From JAPPOI01 sp028818055 (GTDB taxonomy: Bacteria; Pseudomonadota; Alphaproteobacteria; Rhodobacterales; Rhodobacteraceae): a DNA stretch of 64,000 nucleotides. The position numbers and the translations under genes are program-made. The stretch is from positions 1,798,001-1,862,000 of the forward strand of contig OZ253954.1 of NCBI GenBank assembly GCA_965267405.1, written 5' to 3'. A model generated the notes under the pieces. That model searched no databases and was not told the DNA's origin. It saw only the letters and a list, made by a program, of their open reading frames with translations. Below, piece by piece: positions 25,898 to 34,987 of this stretch; position 1 is the first letter of the stretch; each line of letters begins with the position of its first letter.

Positions 25898-27586
25898 TCA
25901 CTGAGTCAGTTTCAACTGGTTGATCTGGTTCGCGATTGAGGCGAAGGCATACGAGATGTCCAAGCCCTCAACGCGATAGAAGTGGTTCGGTGTCGACGCG
26001 CAGTCGCTCATGACGGCGGCAGACGAGTCGGTCACTTCGAAACCAACCGCAAAGATCACGACATTGTTGTCTTTTGCAGCCTGGCAAATGTCGTCCAGAT
26101 AGGCGTCTTTGTTGCCAGCCGAGACCCAAGTCAGCGGATCATAGATGTTGTCATAATAATCATCAGCGTCCCAGTACTGACGGTAATGCATATAGTATGC
26201 GCGCCAGGACAAGCTCATGGTCGACCAAACAGCTGGCCACTCCAAGTTCATTGCTTCGCTGCCCGATGCCGTGCCGTCACTGTCAAACGGTTCGTCGTCC
26301 CAATAACGAGTTGGGAAGCCGGACACTCCATCTAGATTGTAGATGAAGTAATCCTCCCACCAGTCGCCATCGCCGTCGTAGTCCTGATATTCGTCGTCAC
26401 GAACCGAAAGGTTGCCGGTTGCAGTGTCGCGATACAGGTTACTGACGCCAGATTTATAAGCGTTGACCAAGTCGTACTGAGTTGTGTTGATGCCGTCAGT
26501 CATAACGACGATGAACTTCAACGTGTCTTCGCGATTATAGGCGAACGGGCGCGAGGAAAACTCGGATGGAATGTTCGAACCCGAGATCGTTCTTAGCGCA
26601 TTCAATTCCTCGTTCATCGATGGGTCAAGCAAAGCCGACGCCCACTTAACAGCAACATCGATCGAGGTGTTGCCACCAGCTGTCATGAGTTCGATCTGGT
26701 CTTTCAGATCCTGAGCGTTGTTTGTCCAAGGCTGGATCTGCGCATGGCTTTCAGTGCGGCAAACGAAGTTGCTGGGTGTCGCGCTCCGGCGCCAACTACG
26801 CCACGGATCGAAGTGCGCGGTCTGGCTCAGGGTCTCTGTTGGATCGATGCCCGTGGTCAGGTAATCGCTTGCGCCGAACTGAACGCAGTACGAATTTGTG
26901 TGATCGTTCGTAGTAGTCAGTTCTGCGAACAAGTCGGGACCCGCCGAAACTTGCGTAGAATATGGAACCAGTGATACCGAAACGCGGTTATCTGACGAAC
27001 CTGCAAGGATTTCGTCAACGAAGAGTTGAGCGGCATCCTGCATGTTCTCAAGTTTGCTGTTGGAGCCCATCGAACCCGAGATATCCAATACGAGTGAAAC
27101 TTCGATGTCGTTGATGGCCTCAGTCGCCTCCGAGGTGAGGCTAAGAGGAAGAGTGTCCACACCCACCATGTTCATTAGCATTGTGTTGTAGACAGGCTCG
27201 ACCGAGATGCTGACCTGGCGTCCGGTAATGACCGGGAATGATCCAATCTCCGTCACCTGAACGTCGTCCTGCGAAATCTGGATGCCGACTTTTGCAAGAT
27301 AATCCTGCACAACGACTTTTGGGTCGACCGTCTGGTCCAAGTTGGCCGCCGCAAGAACCGCGCGGTCTGTCGAGTTCTGAATATGCGTGCGCTGATTTTC
27401 GTAAAGCATCACATCCAGTGCGATGCCACCGAACATCAACATGCAGATGAACAGGAACAGCGCAAAGATTGTGAGCGATCCCTCGTCATCTTTGGCGAAG
27501 CGTTGGAAGCGATAGTTCCGCACTGCTTCTTCGATGCTGTGCTTCGGCGATCTCAGCGGAACTTGGCCGAATAATTTCATCTGCAT
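25898..27586 (-). CDS. TadG-like protein with von Willebrand factor A domain
   Basis: This 562-residue protein has a TadG-type N-terminus (DDEGSLTIFALFLFICMLMF, one membrane span) followed by a periplasmic vWA domain. The MIDAS motif DISGSMGSNSK is near residue 170, and a Thr and Asp in FIVVMTDGINT near 365 complete the site. An acidic, aromatic insert rich in DDYYD lies around residues 390-480, and a GFEVTDSSAAVMSDCAS tail follows. The start is uncertain among GTG 27601, ATG 27586 and ATG 27580; GAGAG favours 27586. It leads the TadG-TadE-TadE block. Confidence 0.82.
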   Translation of the reverse strand: MQMKLFGQVPLRSPKHSIEEAVRNYRFQRFAKDDEGSLTIFALFLFICMLMFGGIALDVMLYENQRTHIQNSTDRAVLAAANLDQTVDPKVVVQDYLAKVGIQISQDDVQVTEIGSFPVITGRQVSISVEPVYNTMLMNMVGVDTLPLSLTSEATEAINDIEVSLVLDISGSMGSNSKLENMQDAAQLFVDEILAGSSDNRVSVSLVPYSTQVSAGPDLFAELTTTNDHTNSYCVQFGASDYLTTGIDPTETLSQTAHFDPWRSWRRSATPSNFVCRTESHAQIQPWTNNAQDLKDQIELMTAGGNTSIDVAVKWASALLDPSMNEELNALRTISGSNIPSEFSSRPFAYNREDTLKFIVVMTDGINTTQYDLVNAYKSGVSNLYRDTATGNLSVRDDEYQDYDGDGDWWEDYFIYNLDGVSGFPTRYWDDEPFDSDGTASGSEAMNLEWPAVWSTMSLSWRAYYMHYRQYWDADDYYDNIYDPLTWVSAGNKDAYLDDICQAAKDNNVVIFAVGFEVTDSSAAVMSDCASTPNHFYRVEGLDISYAFASIANQINQLKLTQ

Positions 27587-28020
27587 TTTACTAACTCTCA
27601 CTTTGCCCGGAATCCGGACGGTTTTTGGGTCAGAAGCAGAATCATTGAGGTTTTGGGCCGATCTCAGCCGCGATTAAGGCAGGAATTGGGCATTCGACCT
27701 GATATCGAAGCTAGCCCCATGAATTAATTGAAAAAATCTTCTGGATTTGAAGGTTTTCGAAATTCATCCTCGATAGCCCGGATTTTTCTATAAAAAGCGC
27801 GATTGATCGCAGGTCAGGATCAGAAGGCTCTGGTTGCCAGCATTGTTTCGGACTTGGAATTTGTTGGAAGACAAAGCCCAAATCCAGATTCGCCGATTCT
27901 AGGCAATTTTCAGGGCCAGTTATTCGCGCTTTATATCGGCTTGGTAGGGATGCCGGCCAAGGCCCCTCGGGAGATGGCGTTCTGGTCCGGAAAAGTTGAA
28001 GAGTGCAGGTGGCTGGAAAG
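27587..28020. other. non-coding stretch between the Tad block and groEL
   Basis: About 430 bases without a convincing gene. The half near the Tad genes is AT-rich (around 27715-27800) and probably carries their minus-strand promoter, but I see no clear -35/-10 pair. An 88-codon plus-strand frame from 27803 has no ribosome site and runs into the groEL terminator, so I do not call it. Confidence 0.5.
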
Positions 28021-28052
28021 CAAAAAAGAAAGGCCGCACAGTTGGCGGCCTT
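28021..28052 (-). terminator. intrinsic terminator after groEL
   Basis: AAGGCCGC pairs with GCGGCCTT around a 7-base loop; read on the minus strand it ends in TTTCTTTTTTG. It lies 24 bases past the groEL stop. Confidence 0.9.
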
Positions 28053-28075
28053 ACTCGAAAAGTTATTAGGACGGC

Positions 28076-29719
28076 TTACATCATGCCGCCCATGCCGCCC
28101 ATGTCAGGCATGCCGCCACCAGCGCCAGCGCCGTCTTTGGCCGGTTTGTCTGCAACCATCGCTTCTGTTGTGATCAAGAGACCAGCAATCGACGCAGCAT
28201 CCTCAAGCGCAGTACGGACAACTTTCGCAGGGTCGATGACACCAAACTTGAAGAGGTCACCGTACTCTTCGGTTTGAGCGTTGAAGCCAAACGAAGTGTC
28301 GTCGCTTTCGCGGACTTTGCCAGCAACAACTGCGCCGTCTACACCTGCGTTTTCGGCGATCTGACGCAATGGAGCTTCCAGAGCGCGGCGCACGATGGCA
28401 ATCCCAGCTTCTTGGTCGCTGTTTTCGCCTTTGACTTTGTTGAGGCCCTTTGCCGCCTGAACCAGTGCAACACCGCCGCCAACAACAATGCCTTCTTGAA
28501 CAGCAGCGCGAGTAGCGTTGAGCGCATCGTCGACGCGGTCTTTACGCTCTTTCACTTCAACTTCTGTCATGCCGCCAACGCGGATAACAGCAACACCGCC
28601 TGCCAGTTTGGCAACTCGTTCCTGAAGTTTTTCACGGTCGTAATCCGAAGATGTTTCTTCGATCTGCTGACGAATCTGAGCAACGCGTGCTTCGATTTCG
28701 GCTTTTTCGCCGGCACCGTCGACGATGGTTGTTTCGTCTTTGGTGATCGAAACGCGCTTGGCAGTGCCCAGCATGTCCATCGTGACGTTCTCAAGCTTCA
28801 TGCCGAGGTCTTCAGAGATGACCTGGCCGCCGGTCAGGATCGCGATGTCCTGCAGCATTGCCTTGCGACGATCGCCGAAGCCCGGAGCTTTGACAGCAGC
28901 AATCTTAAGACCGCCACGCAGCTTGTTTACAACCAGGGTTGCCAATGCTTCACCTTCAACATCTTCAGCGATGATGATGAGCGGCTTTTGCGATTGGATG
29001 ACCGACTCAAGCAATGGAACCATTGGCTGAAGAGATGAGAGCTTCTTCTCGTGAAGAAGGATCATCGCGTCTTCCAGCTCGGTCGTCATCTTGTCAGGGT
29101 TCGTGACAAAGTATGGCGACAGATAGCCACGATCGAACTGCATGCCTTCGACGACTTCAGTTTCAGTGTCGAGGCCTTTGTTCTCTTCGACGGTGATTAC
29201 GCCGTCGTTGCCAACCTTCTGCATCGCACCGGCGATCTGTTCGCCGATTTCTGCTTCGCCGTTGGCCGAGATTGTGCCAACCTGAGCAACCTCGTCACTG
29301 TCTTTCACGTCACGAGCAGCGCCTTTGATGGCCTCGACAACGTTTGAAACAGCAAGATCGATACCGCGCTTTAGGTCCATCGGGTTCATGCCTGCAGCGA
29401 CTGACTTCATGCCTTCTTTAACGATGGCTTGGGCCAGAACAGTTGCTGTCGTTGTGCCGTCGCCGGCTTCATCATTGGTGCGGCTGGCGACTTCTTTCAC
29501 CATCTGCGCACCCATGTTTTCGAACTTGTCCTCAAGCTCGATTTCTTTTGCGACCGAGACGCCGTCCTTTGTGATGCGTGGTGCACCGAAGGATTTCTCG
29601 ATAACGACGTTGCGGCCTTTTGGTCCCAGCGTCACTTTAACCGCGTCAGCCAGCGTGTTTACGCCTGTGAGCATGCGGTTGCGGGCGTCTGTGTCGAATT
29701 TGACGTCCTTAGCAGCCAT
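28076..29719 (-). CDS. groEL: chaperonin GroEL (Hsp60)
   Basis: This 547-residue chaperonin subunit forms the ATP-driven double ring that folds proteins with GroES. It shows KVTLGPKGRNVVIEKSFG, DGVSVAKEIEL, DEAGDGTTTATVLAQ (ATP site) and the flexible C-terminal GGM repeats ending MGGMGGMM. The length is normal. It follows groES by 65 bases on the same strand, and the pair is controlled from the promoter and CIRCE element upstream of groES. Confidence 0.99.
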   Translation of the reverse strand: MAAKDVKFDTDARNRMLTGVNTLADAVKVTLGPKGRNVVIEKSFGAPRITKDGVSVAKEIELEDKFENMGAQMVKEVASRTNDEAGDGTTTATVLAQAIVKEGMKSVAAGMNPMDLKRGIDLAVSNVVEAIKGAARDVKDSDEVAQVGTISANGEAEIGEQIAGAMQKVGNDGVITVEENKGLDTETEVVEGMQFDRGYLSPYFVTNPDKMTTELEDAMILLHEKKLSSLQPMVPLLESVIQSQKPLIIIAEDVEGEALATLVVNKLRGGLKIAAVKAPGFGDRRKAMLQDIAILTGGQVISEDLGMKLENVTMDMLGTAKRVSITKDETTIVDGAGEKAEIEARVAQIRQQIEETSSDYDREKLQERVAKLAGGVAVIRVGGMTEVEVKERKDRVDDALNATRAAVQEGIVVGGGVALVQAAKGLNKVKGENSDQEAGIAIVRRALEAPLRQIAENAGVDGAVVAGKVRESDDTSFGFNAQTEEYGDLFKFGVIDPAKVVRTALEDAASIAGLLITTEAMVADKPAKDGAGAGGGMPDMGGMGGMM

Positions 29720-29784
29720 GTTTGCTACTCCTTAGAATTGGGTCATTTTGGCGGTTGATCCGCCGATTTCGAAACGCGTGCGCC

Positions 29785-30072
29785 TCAGCTCATGATGCCA
29801 AGGATGTCGCTCTCTTTCATGATCAGCAGCTCTTCACCGTCGATGGTGATTTCTGTGCCCGACCACTTGCCAAAGAGGATCCTGTCACCTGCTTTGACGT
29901 CCATCGCAATCCGATCGCCGTCGTCGTCTTTTGCGCCAGCGCCGACAGACACAACTTCGCCTTCAGCAGGCTTTTCTTTTGCGTTGTCAGGGATAATCAG
30001 GCCGCCAGCGGTTTTTTCGTCGCTCTCTACGCGACGAACAAGTACCCGGTCATGCAGCGGAGTGAATGCCAT
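29785..30072 (-). CDS. groES: co-chaperonin GroES (Hsp10)
   Basis: This 95-residue protein forms the heptameric lid of GroEL. It begins AFTPLHDRVLVRRVESDEKT and has the mobile loop TAGGLIIPDNAKEKPAEG, which docks on GroEL, and GDRILFGKWSGTEI. A strong ribosome site (GGAGC) precedes the start. The upstream region carries a sigma-70 type promoter and a perfect CIRCE operator. Confidence 0.98.
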   Translation of the reverse strand: MAFTPLHDRVLVRRVESDEKTAGGLIIPDNAKEKPAEGEVVSVGAGAKDDDGDRIAMDVKAGDRILFGKWSGTEITIDGEELLIMKESDILGIMS

Positions 30073-30105
30073 TTGGGAACGCTCCTTCGTTCGTGAATAT
30101 CTCCG

Positions 30106-30132
30106 TTAGCACTCACCTTTGACGAGTGCTAA
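30106..30132. promoter_or_regulatory. CIRCE operator (HrcA site) of groES-groEL
   Basis: TTAGCACTC, nine bases, GAGTGCTAA: a perfect match to the CIRCE consensus. It lies 34 bases upstream of the groES start and just downstream of the promoter, the classic place for repression by HrcA. hrcA itself is not in the window. Confidence 0.95.
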
Positions 30133-30139
30133 CGGCGGG

Positions 30140-30168
30140 GAGATAAGCAAACAAATCCAATGAGTCAA
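30140..30168 (-). promoter_or_regulatory. sigma-70 type promoter of groES-groEL
   Basis: On the minus strand TTGACT (30168-30163) is followed by 17 bases and TATCTC (30145-30140). Transcription would start near 30133, at the edge of the CIRCE operator. Confidence 0.6.
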
Positions 30169-30316
30169 CTGTGTTTGACGGTTCAATGACCAGAATAAGT
30201 CGGGTTTTTTTGCTGCACGAACAGATGCAAAAGATTGCGGAGAAGAAGGAATAGACTCTGGCCTTTTTTCTGCCACGCCGACCTGCAAAACATGCAAGTG
30301 AAATTCGGAGGCATTA

Positions 30317-31297
30317 ATGTTCAAAACAATGCTGTCGGTGGCGGCACTGGTCGCAAGCACTGGTTTCGCGGTCGCTCAAGCCTGCGGGACGACAAACCTT
30401 CTTGATGATCTGAGTGAAAGTGAACGCGCTCGACTGGGTGAACTTGTTGCGCCGCACGCCTTTGCACGGGGCAATGTTTGGGAAGCGGTCAAAGATGGAT
30501 CGCGCGCGATCGTAGTCGGCACGTTGCACATTCCTGATGCTCGTTTTGACGAAATGGTCTCTCGCTTAACGCCCGAAGTCGAAAACGCGGACCTTCTGAT
30601 CCTAGAGGCCACCCAAGAAGACGAGGCAGAAATTGCGCGGCTTGCTGCAACGCGCCCTGAGATGTTCTTCTTAACCGAAGGTCCCAGCCTGATCGATCTG
30701 CTGGGCCCAGAGGACTGGTCGTTGGCTGCGGACCGCCTGTCCGAAATTGGAGTACCCGGGTTCATAGGTGCGAAGTTTCAGCCTTGGTACATGAGTATGA
30801 CGCTTGCTGTGCCGCCTTGCGCGCTGGACCTCATTCAGTCTGGGCAGAAGGGACTTGACCGTCGGCTAGAAGCCGTCGCCAAAAGCAATAGTATTCCATT
30901 GGCGGCACTCGACGACACCGAGGACGTCTTAGCTTTGTTTGCGGATGAACCTATTGAGGTTCAGCTCAAGGGCCTGCGGCTAAGCTTGAACACGCAAATG
31001 GATAATGCCGCCGCCACGTCGACGCTCATCGAATCCTACTTTGAAGGACGCGTCCGCGAAGGCTGGGAATTCACACGAATTTTGATTGATCGGCTTGGCA
31101 TCGAAGATGGGCAAGCCATGTTCGATGACATCAATACTGGCCTTCTGTTGGAGCGAAACAAGAAATGGGACGCTCAGTTCTCGGATCTGATTGATGGAAA
31201 ATCTGTCGTGATTGCTGTTGGAGCAGCCCACTTATCCGGTGAAACTGGAGTCCTACGCGCGCTCGAAAGAGCAGGCTATACATTAAGACCTTACTGA
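30317..31297 (+). CDS. TraB/GumN family protein
   Basis: This 326-residue secreted or periplasmic protein has a signal peptide ending near GFAVAQA. It shows the TraB/GumN (Tiki-like) motifs: IVVGTLHIPDARF near residue 68, LLILEATQE near 95, GFIGAKFQPWYMS near 150, and the final VVIAVGAAHLSGETGVL with the conserved His. Distant eukaryotic relatives are metalloproteases, but bacterial function is unsettled. The end overlaps the convergent ATP-grasp gene by seven bases. Confidence 0.85.
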   Translation: MFKTMLSVAALVASTGFAVAQACGTTNLLDDLSESERARLGELVAPHAFARGNVWEAVKDGSRAIVVGTLHIPDARFDEMVSRLTPEVENADLLILEATQEDEAEIARLAATRPEMFFLTEGPSLIDLLGPEDWSLAADRLSEIGVPGFIGAKFQPWYMSMTLAVPPCALDLIQSGQKGLDRRLEAVAKSNSIPLAALDDTEDVLALFADEPIEVQLKGLRLSLNTQMDNAAATSTLIESYFEGRVREGWEFTRILIDRLGIEDGQAMFDDINTGLLLERNKKWDAQFSDLIDGKSVVIAVGAAHLSGETGVLRALERAGYTLRPY

Positions 31298-32280
31298 TGT
31301 GTGCCAGACGACTGATTGGCCAAAACCCGATCGAATGCTGGAAATGATTTGCCCCGACGCAAATCGTCAAATAGACGGCCGCGGGCCTTGGCAAATTCGG
31401 CACCCATAAGCCGGTCAACTTGAACGCCGAAGTCGGCGAAGTAACCAACAAGATTGCCAATCTCACCAAAAACAAGTTCTTCGCCCTGAAAAAAGTCTAA
31501 TCTCAAAAATGGTGTTGGAAGGCTTCGACTTATTTCTTCAGCGATCGCGAAATCTTCTTCTCCGACGTGCACATAACTCAGGTCGGAAGGTTTATGCGAC
31601 TTCGATACCAGTATTTCGCCTTGCCGCCCTCGGCATTGAAATTTCAAGCCGAGGCCAGGATGGATATCCCTGATTAGAACCATCGCGCAAGAACCGTAGA
31701 AACAGTAAAATTTGACGTCTGGCGCTGGCAAACCGTTTTCGCCCAGAATGGCTTCTTCACGTTGCCAAAGGTCTTTGAGAATGGCACCAGACTTTAGGAG
31801 GCCGTTGGCCATGCCTCTCACGTCTTGCTCTGAAAGATTGGGCGTATCAGATGCAACCTGATATGCGAGGTTGTTACCACCAACTACAAATACCCCGCGC
31901 GATTGAAACGCTTCCTCGGGCTTGAGCACCGAACCGGACACGAACTCTAAGTCATCGAGTTTTACGTCTCGTTGAAACACTTTAGGCGTTCGGACGCCCA
32001 GTTCCGCCATCAGCTTGTATGCGTTGAGTTTGTTATCCAACGCCCATTCGGGCAAATCGGATCGTTCTGGGTGCGCATGCCATATCCGGCTGTGTGACGA
32101 GATTTCGGAATGAAAAGAAGCTCCAAGTTCCTCTGGAAACTCTGAGCGACGATGCAAAACAGATTCAGGTAGAAGTTCGCCTGGTGCCTCAAGAAGAGCT
32201 TCTGAATCTCCGTTCCTGACGGCAATCCGGATAAGTTTTCGATAGACGCGGTTAATCAACCTGAATGCCAATTTCATCAT
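31291..32280 (-). CDS. ATP-grasp protein, TupA-like
   Basis: This 329-residue cytoplasmic protein resembles the TupA-like ATP-grasp family. NKLNAYKLMAELGVRTPKVF begins the domain, SGSVLKPEEAFQSRGVFVV follows, the metal-binding strand is FLRLDFFQGEELVFGEIGNL, and DVKFYCFYGSCAMVLI lies in the middle. TupA was named for teichuronopeptide synthesis; relatives often decorate surface polysaccharides with amino-acid or sugar groups. No polysaccharide genes are adjacent, so the ligation partner is unknown. Confidence 0.65.
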   Translation of the reverse strand: MMKLAFRLINRVYRKLIRIAVRNGDSEALLEAPGELLPESVLHRRSEFPEELGASFHSEISSHSRIWHAHPERSDLPEWALDNKLNAYKLMAELGVRTPKVFQRDVKLDDLEFVSGSVLKPEEAFQSRGVFVVGGNNLAYQVASDTPNLSEQDVRGMANGLLKSGAILKDLWQREEAILGENGLPAPDVKFYCFYGSCAMVLIRDIHPGLGLKFQCRGRQGEILVSKSHKPSDLSYVHVGEEDFAIAEEISRSLPTPFLRLDFFQGEELVFGEIGNLVGYFADFGVQVDRLMGAEFAKARGRLFDDLRRGKSFPAFDRVLANQSSGTHQ

Positions 32281-32378
32281 TCGTCGGATCCAATCGGTAG
32301 TGGATGCTCCATCATGTCACAAAAACTTCCTGACGCGAACTTGAGTTTAGCGCGTTTAATGAAGTGAGATGCTAGTAG

Positions 32379-32410
32379 GAAAAAAAGGGGATCGTGAAAA
32401 CGACCCCCTT
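32379..32410 (-). terminator. intrinsic terminator after pnp
   Basis: GGGG-A-TCGT pairs with ACGA-C-CCCC around a GAAA loop; on the minus strand it is followed by seven T residues. It lies about 20 bases past the pnp stop. Confidence 0.9.
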
Positions 32411-32429
32411 TTCACCGACCTAATTCCGA

Positions 32430-34571
32430 TCAAGAGTCGGAGTCGGCTTTCTCTTCTTTTTTGACTTCCTCGCCAGTTTCCTGATCAACGATCTTCATTG
32501 ACAGGCGAACTTTGCCGCGATCGTCGAAGCCCAGAAGCTTAACCCAAACTTCCTGACCTTCTTTGAGAACGTCGGATGGATGGTTCAGACGGCGGTTTTC
32601 GATCTGGCTGACGTGAACGAGACCGTCGCGTTTGCCGAAGAAGTTCACGAAAGCACCGAAGTCGACGATCTTGACGACCTTGCCCTTGTAAATTGCACCT
32701 TCTTCGGGCTCGGCCACGATCGCATGGATCATGTCATAGGCCTTCTGAATGGCCTCACCGTTTGGCGACGCGATCTTGATGACGCCATCGTCGTTGATGT
32801 CGACTTTGGCACCTGACACCTCAACTATCTCACGAATTACCTTTCCGCCCGAACCAATCACTTCACGGATTTTGTCAGTTGGAATGTTCATCGTTTCGAT
32901 ACGTGGGGCATGAATTGAGAACTCGGACGTTTCGGACAGAGCCTTGTTCATCTCACCAAGAATGTGCATCCGGCCTTCTTTGGCCTGAGCCAAAGCCGTC
33001 TTCATGATCTCAGGTGTGATACCCGCGACCTTAATGTCCATCTGCAACGACGTGATGCCATTTTCAGTACCGGCAACTTTGAAGTCCATGTCGCCGAGGT
33101 GATCTTCGTCGCCGAGGATGTCGGTTAGCACTGCGTAAGAACCGTCTTCTTCGAGCACGAGACCCATGGCAACGCCGGCAACAGCAGCTTTCAGTGGAAC
33201 GCCAGCATCCATCATCGAAAGCGACGAACCGCAGACTGTCGCCATAGACGAAGAGCCGTTGGATTCCGTGATCTCAGAAACAAGGCGCACCGTGTAAGGG
33301 AAGTCTGTCGCTGCCGGCAAAACGGCCTGAAGCGCACGCCACGCGAGTTTGCCGTGACCGATCTCGCGACGACCTGGAGGTCCAAACCGACCAACTTCAC
33401 CAACCGAGTAGGGCGGGAAGTTATAGTGCAACAGGAAGTTCGAACGGAAGTTGCCGTGCAGCGCGTCTATGATCTGTTCGTCTTCGCCGGTGCCCAGTGT
33501 GGTTACAACCAAACCTTGGGTTTCTCCGCGTGTAAACAAAGCAGAACCGTGTGTCCGCGGCAGAAGACCTGTTTCGGCAACGATGTCGCGCACCTTGTCG
33601 GTTGCGCGTCCATCAATTCGGCGTCCGTTTTTGACAACATCGCCGCGCAGGATCGAGCTCTCCAGTTTCTTCAAAGCAGTCCCGAGGTTCGCGTCTTCCA
33701 GCTGCTCTTCATTCAGCGATTCTTTGATCGCTTCCTTGGCAGCGGCGACAGCGGCTGTGCGCTCTTGCTTATCTGTGATTGCGTATGCCGCACGCATTTG
33801 ATCTTCGCCTGCAGCTTTTACGACGCCGTAGATTTCCGAATAGTCAGGTGACTGGAAATCAAATGGTTCGTTCGCGGCTTCTTCAGCCAGACCGATGATC
33901 AGGTCGATGACCGGTTGGATTTGCTCGTGCGCGAACGTCACCGCGCCCAGCATTTCTTCTTCAGAAAGCTCGTAGGCCTCTGATTCAACCATCATCACGG
34001 CGTCTTTGGTTCCGGCAACAACCAGATCAAGACGTTGATCCGGGTTGTTCCGCAGGTCCTGCATGTCGTCGACAGTTGGGTTCAGGACATAGTCGCCATC
34101 TTCAAAGCCAACACGGGCACCTGCAATCGGGCCCATAAACGGTGCGCCTGAAATGGTCAAAGCAGCAGAAGCTGCAATCATGGCGACGATGTCCGGATCA
34201 TTGACCAGGTCGTGGCTCAAAACGGTACAGATGACCAGTACTTCGTTTTTGAAGCCTTCCACGAACAGTGGTCGGATTGGACGGTCGATCAGGCGCGACG
34301 TCAGGGTTTCTTTTTCGGTGGGGCGCGCCTCGCGCTTGAAGAAACCGCCTGGGATTTTACCGGCGGCATAATATTTCTCGTTGTAGTGAACTGTCAGAGG
34401 GAAAAAGTCCTGACCCTCTTTCTGCGATTTCGCAAAAGTCACGTTGGCCATAACGCTGGTTTCGCCGTATGTCGCGATAACCGATCCGTCGGCCTGGCGC
34501 GCAACCTTGCCTGTTTCCAGTGTCAGCTTTTCTTCGCCCCACTGGATTGATTTCTTTACTTCGTTAAACAT
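32430..34571 (-). CDS. pnp: polyribonucleotide nucleotidyltransferase (PNPase)
   Basis: This 713-residue enzyme degrades RNA 3' to 5' with phosphate. It has two RNase PH domains (N-terminal GKVARQADGSVIATYGETSV; the second with SNGSSSMATVCGSSLSMMDA near residue 435), then a KH domain (IREVIGSGGKVIREIVE near 560), and an S1 domain at the end (GAIYKGKVVKIVDFGAFVNF). The length is normal and the tail is acidic. Normally rpsO lies directly upstream; here the copper-chaperone gene on the other strand sits between. Confidence 0.98.
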   Translation of the reverse strand: MFNEVKKSIQWGEEKLTLETGKVARQADGSVIATYGETSVMANVTFAKSQKEGQDFFPLTVHYNEKYYAAGKIPGGFFKREARPTEKETLTSRLIDRPIRPLFVEGFKNEVLVICTVLSHDLVNDPDIVAMIAASAALTISGAPFMGPIAGARVGFEDGDYVLNPTVDDMQDLRNNPDQRLDLVVAGTKDAVMMVESEAYELSEEEMLGAVTFAHEQIQPVIDLIIGLAEEAANEPFDFQSPDYSEIYGVVKAAGEDQMRAAYAITDKQERTAAVAAAKEAIKESLNEEQLEDANLGTALKKLESSILRGDVVKNGRRIDGRATDKVRDIVAETGLLPRTHGSALFTRGETQGLVVTTLGTGEDEQIIDALHGNFRSNFLLHYNFPPYSVGEVGRFGPPGRREIGHGKLAWRALQAVLPAATDFPYTVRLVSEITESNGSSSMATVCGSSLSMMDAGVPLKAAVAGVAMGLVLEEDGSYAVLTDILGDEDHLGDMDFKVAGTENGITSLQMDIKVAGITPEIMKTALAQAKEGRMHILGEMNKALSETSEFSIHAPRIETMNIPTDKIREVIGSGGKVIREIVEVSGAKVDINDDGVIKIASPNGEAIQKAYDMIHAIVAEPEEGAIYKGKVVKIVDFGAFVNFFGKRDGLVHVSQIENRRLNHPSDVLKEGQEVWVKLLGFDDRGKVRLSMKIVDQETGEEVKKEEKADSDS

Positions 34572-34987
34572 CAGTTTTCCTATCTCGGCGTGCGAGCGGT
34601 CCCGCCGCCGTTATTCGTGCAGGCCCCATTGCCTGCGACCCCAATTTCAAGTGTTTCTATTCCCTACGGCGATGATGGGGTCCGTTCACCGCCCGAACAG
34701 ATGCCGCCGCATACCGGTTTTCACCACCAAAGGAAATGCAAAAAGAAACCACGCAAGTATGTGTGTCGGAAGCAACATTCCCTTCATGGGACTATTAAGT
34801 GCGCTCACTCAAAAGCCTTTTGTATTTCTTTACCACGGGCCTTCATTCCCATCGTCTGTCTGGCGCATGGACCCAGTGTCGCAGCGGGTTCAATTGCGGC
34901 TGCGTTGACTATACCTACCGTGATAACTGCGGCATCGACGATCACTTGAAGCGACGCGGTTGCAAAGAACAATTCGGAGGCCAAAAC
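34572..34987. other. 416-base region between pnp and the copper-chaperone gene
   Basis: No gene is called. It must hold the pnp promoter (minus strand) and that of the PCu(A)C gene (plus strand), but neither is clear. On the plus strand a frame from GTG 34799 runs without a stop into the chaperone gene and encodes a Cys-rich stretch (TQCRSGFNCGCVDYTYRDNC). It has no good ribosome site and could be a gene remnant or chance. Confidence 0.4.

Noticed and set aside
27803..28069. 88-codon plus-strand frame before groEL
   Set aside because: TTG start without ribosome site; it reads through the groEL terminator hairpin.
28274..29038. 254-codon plus-strand frame opposite groEL
   Set aside because: It is a shadow of the highly biased groEL sequence; no ribosome site and no recognisable family.
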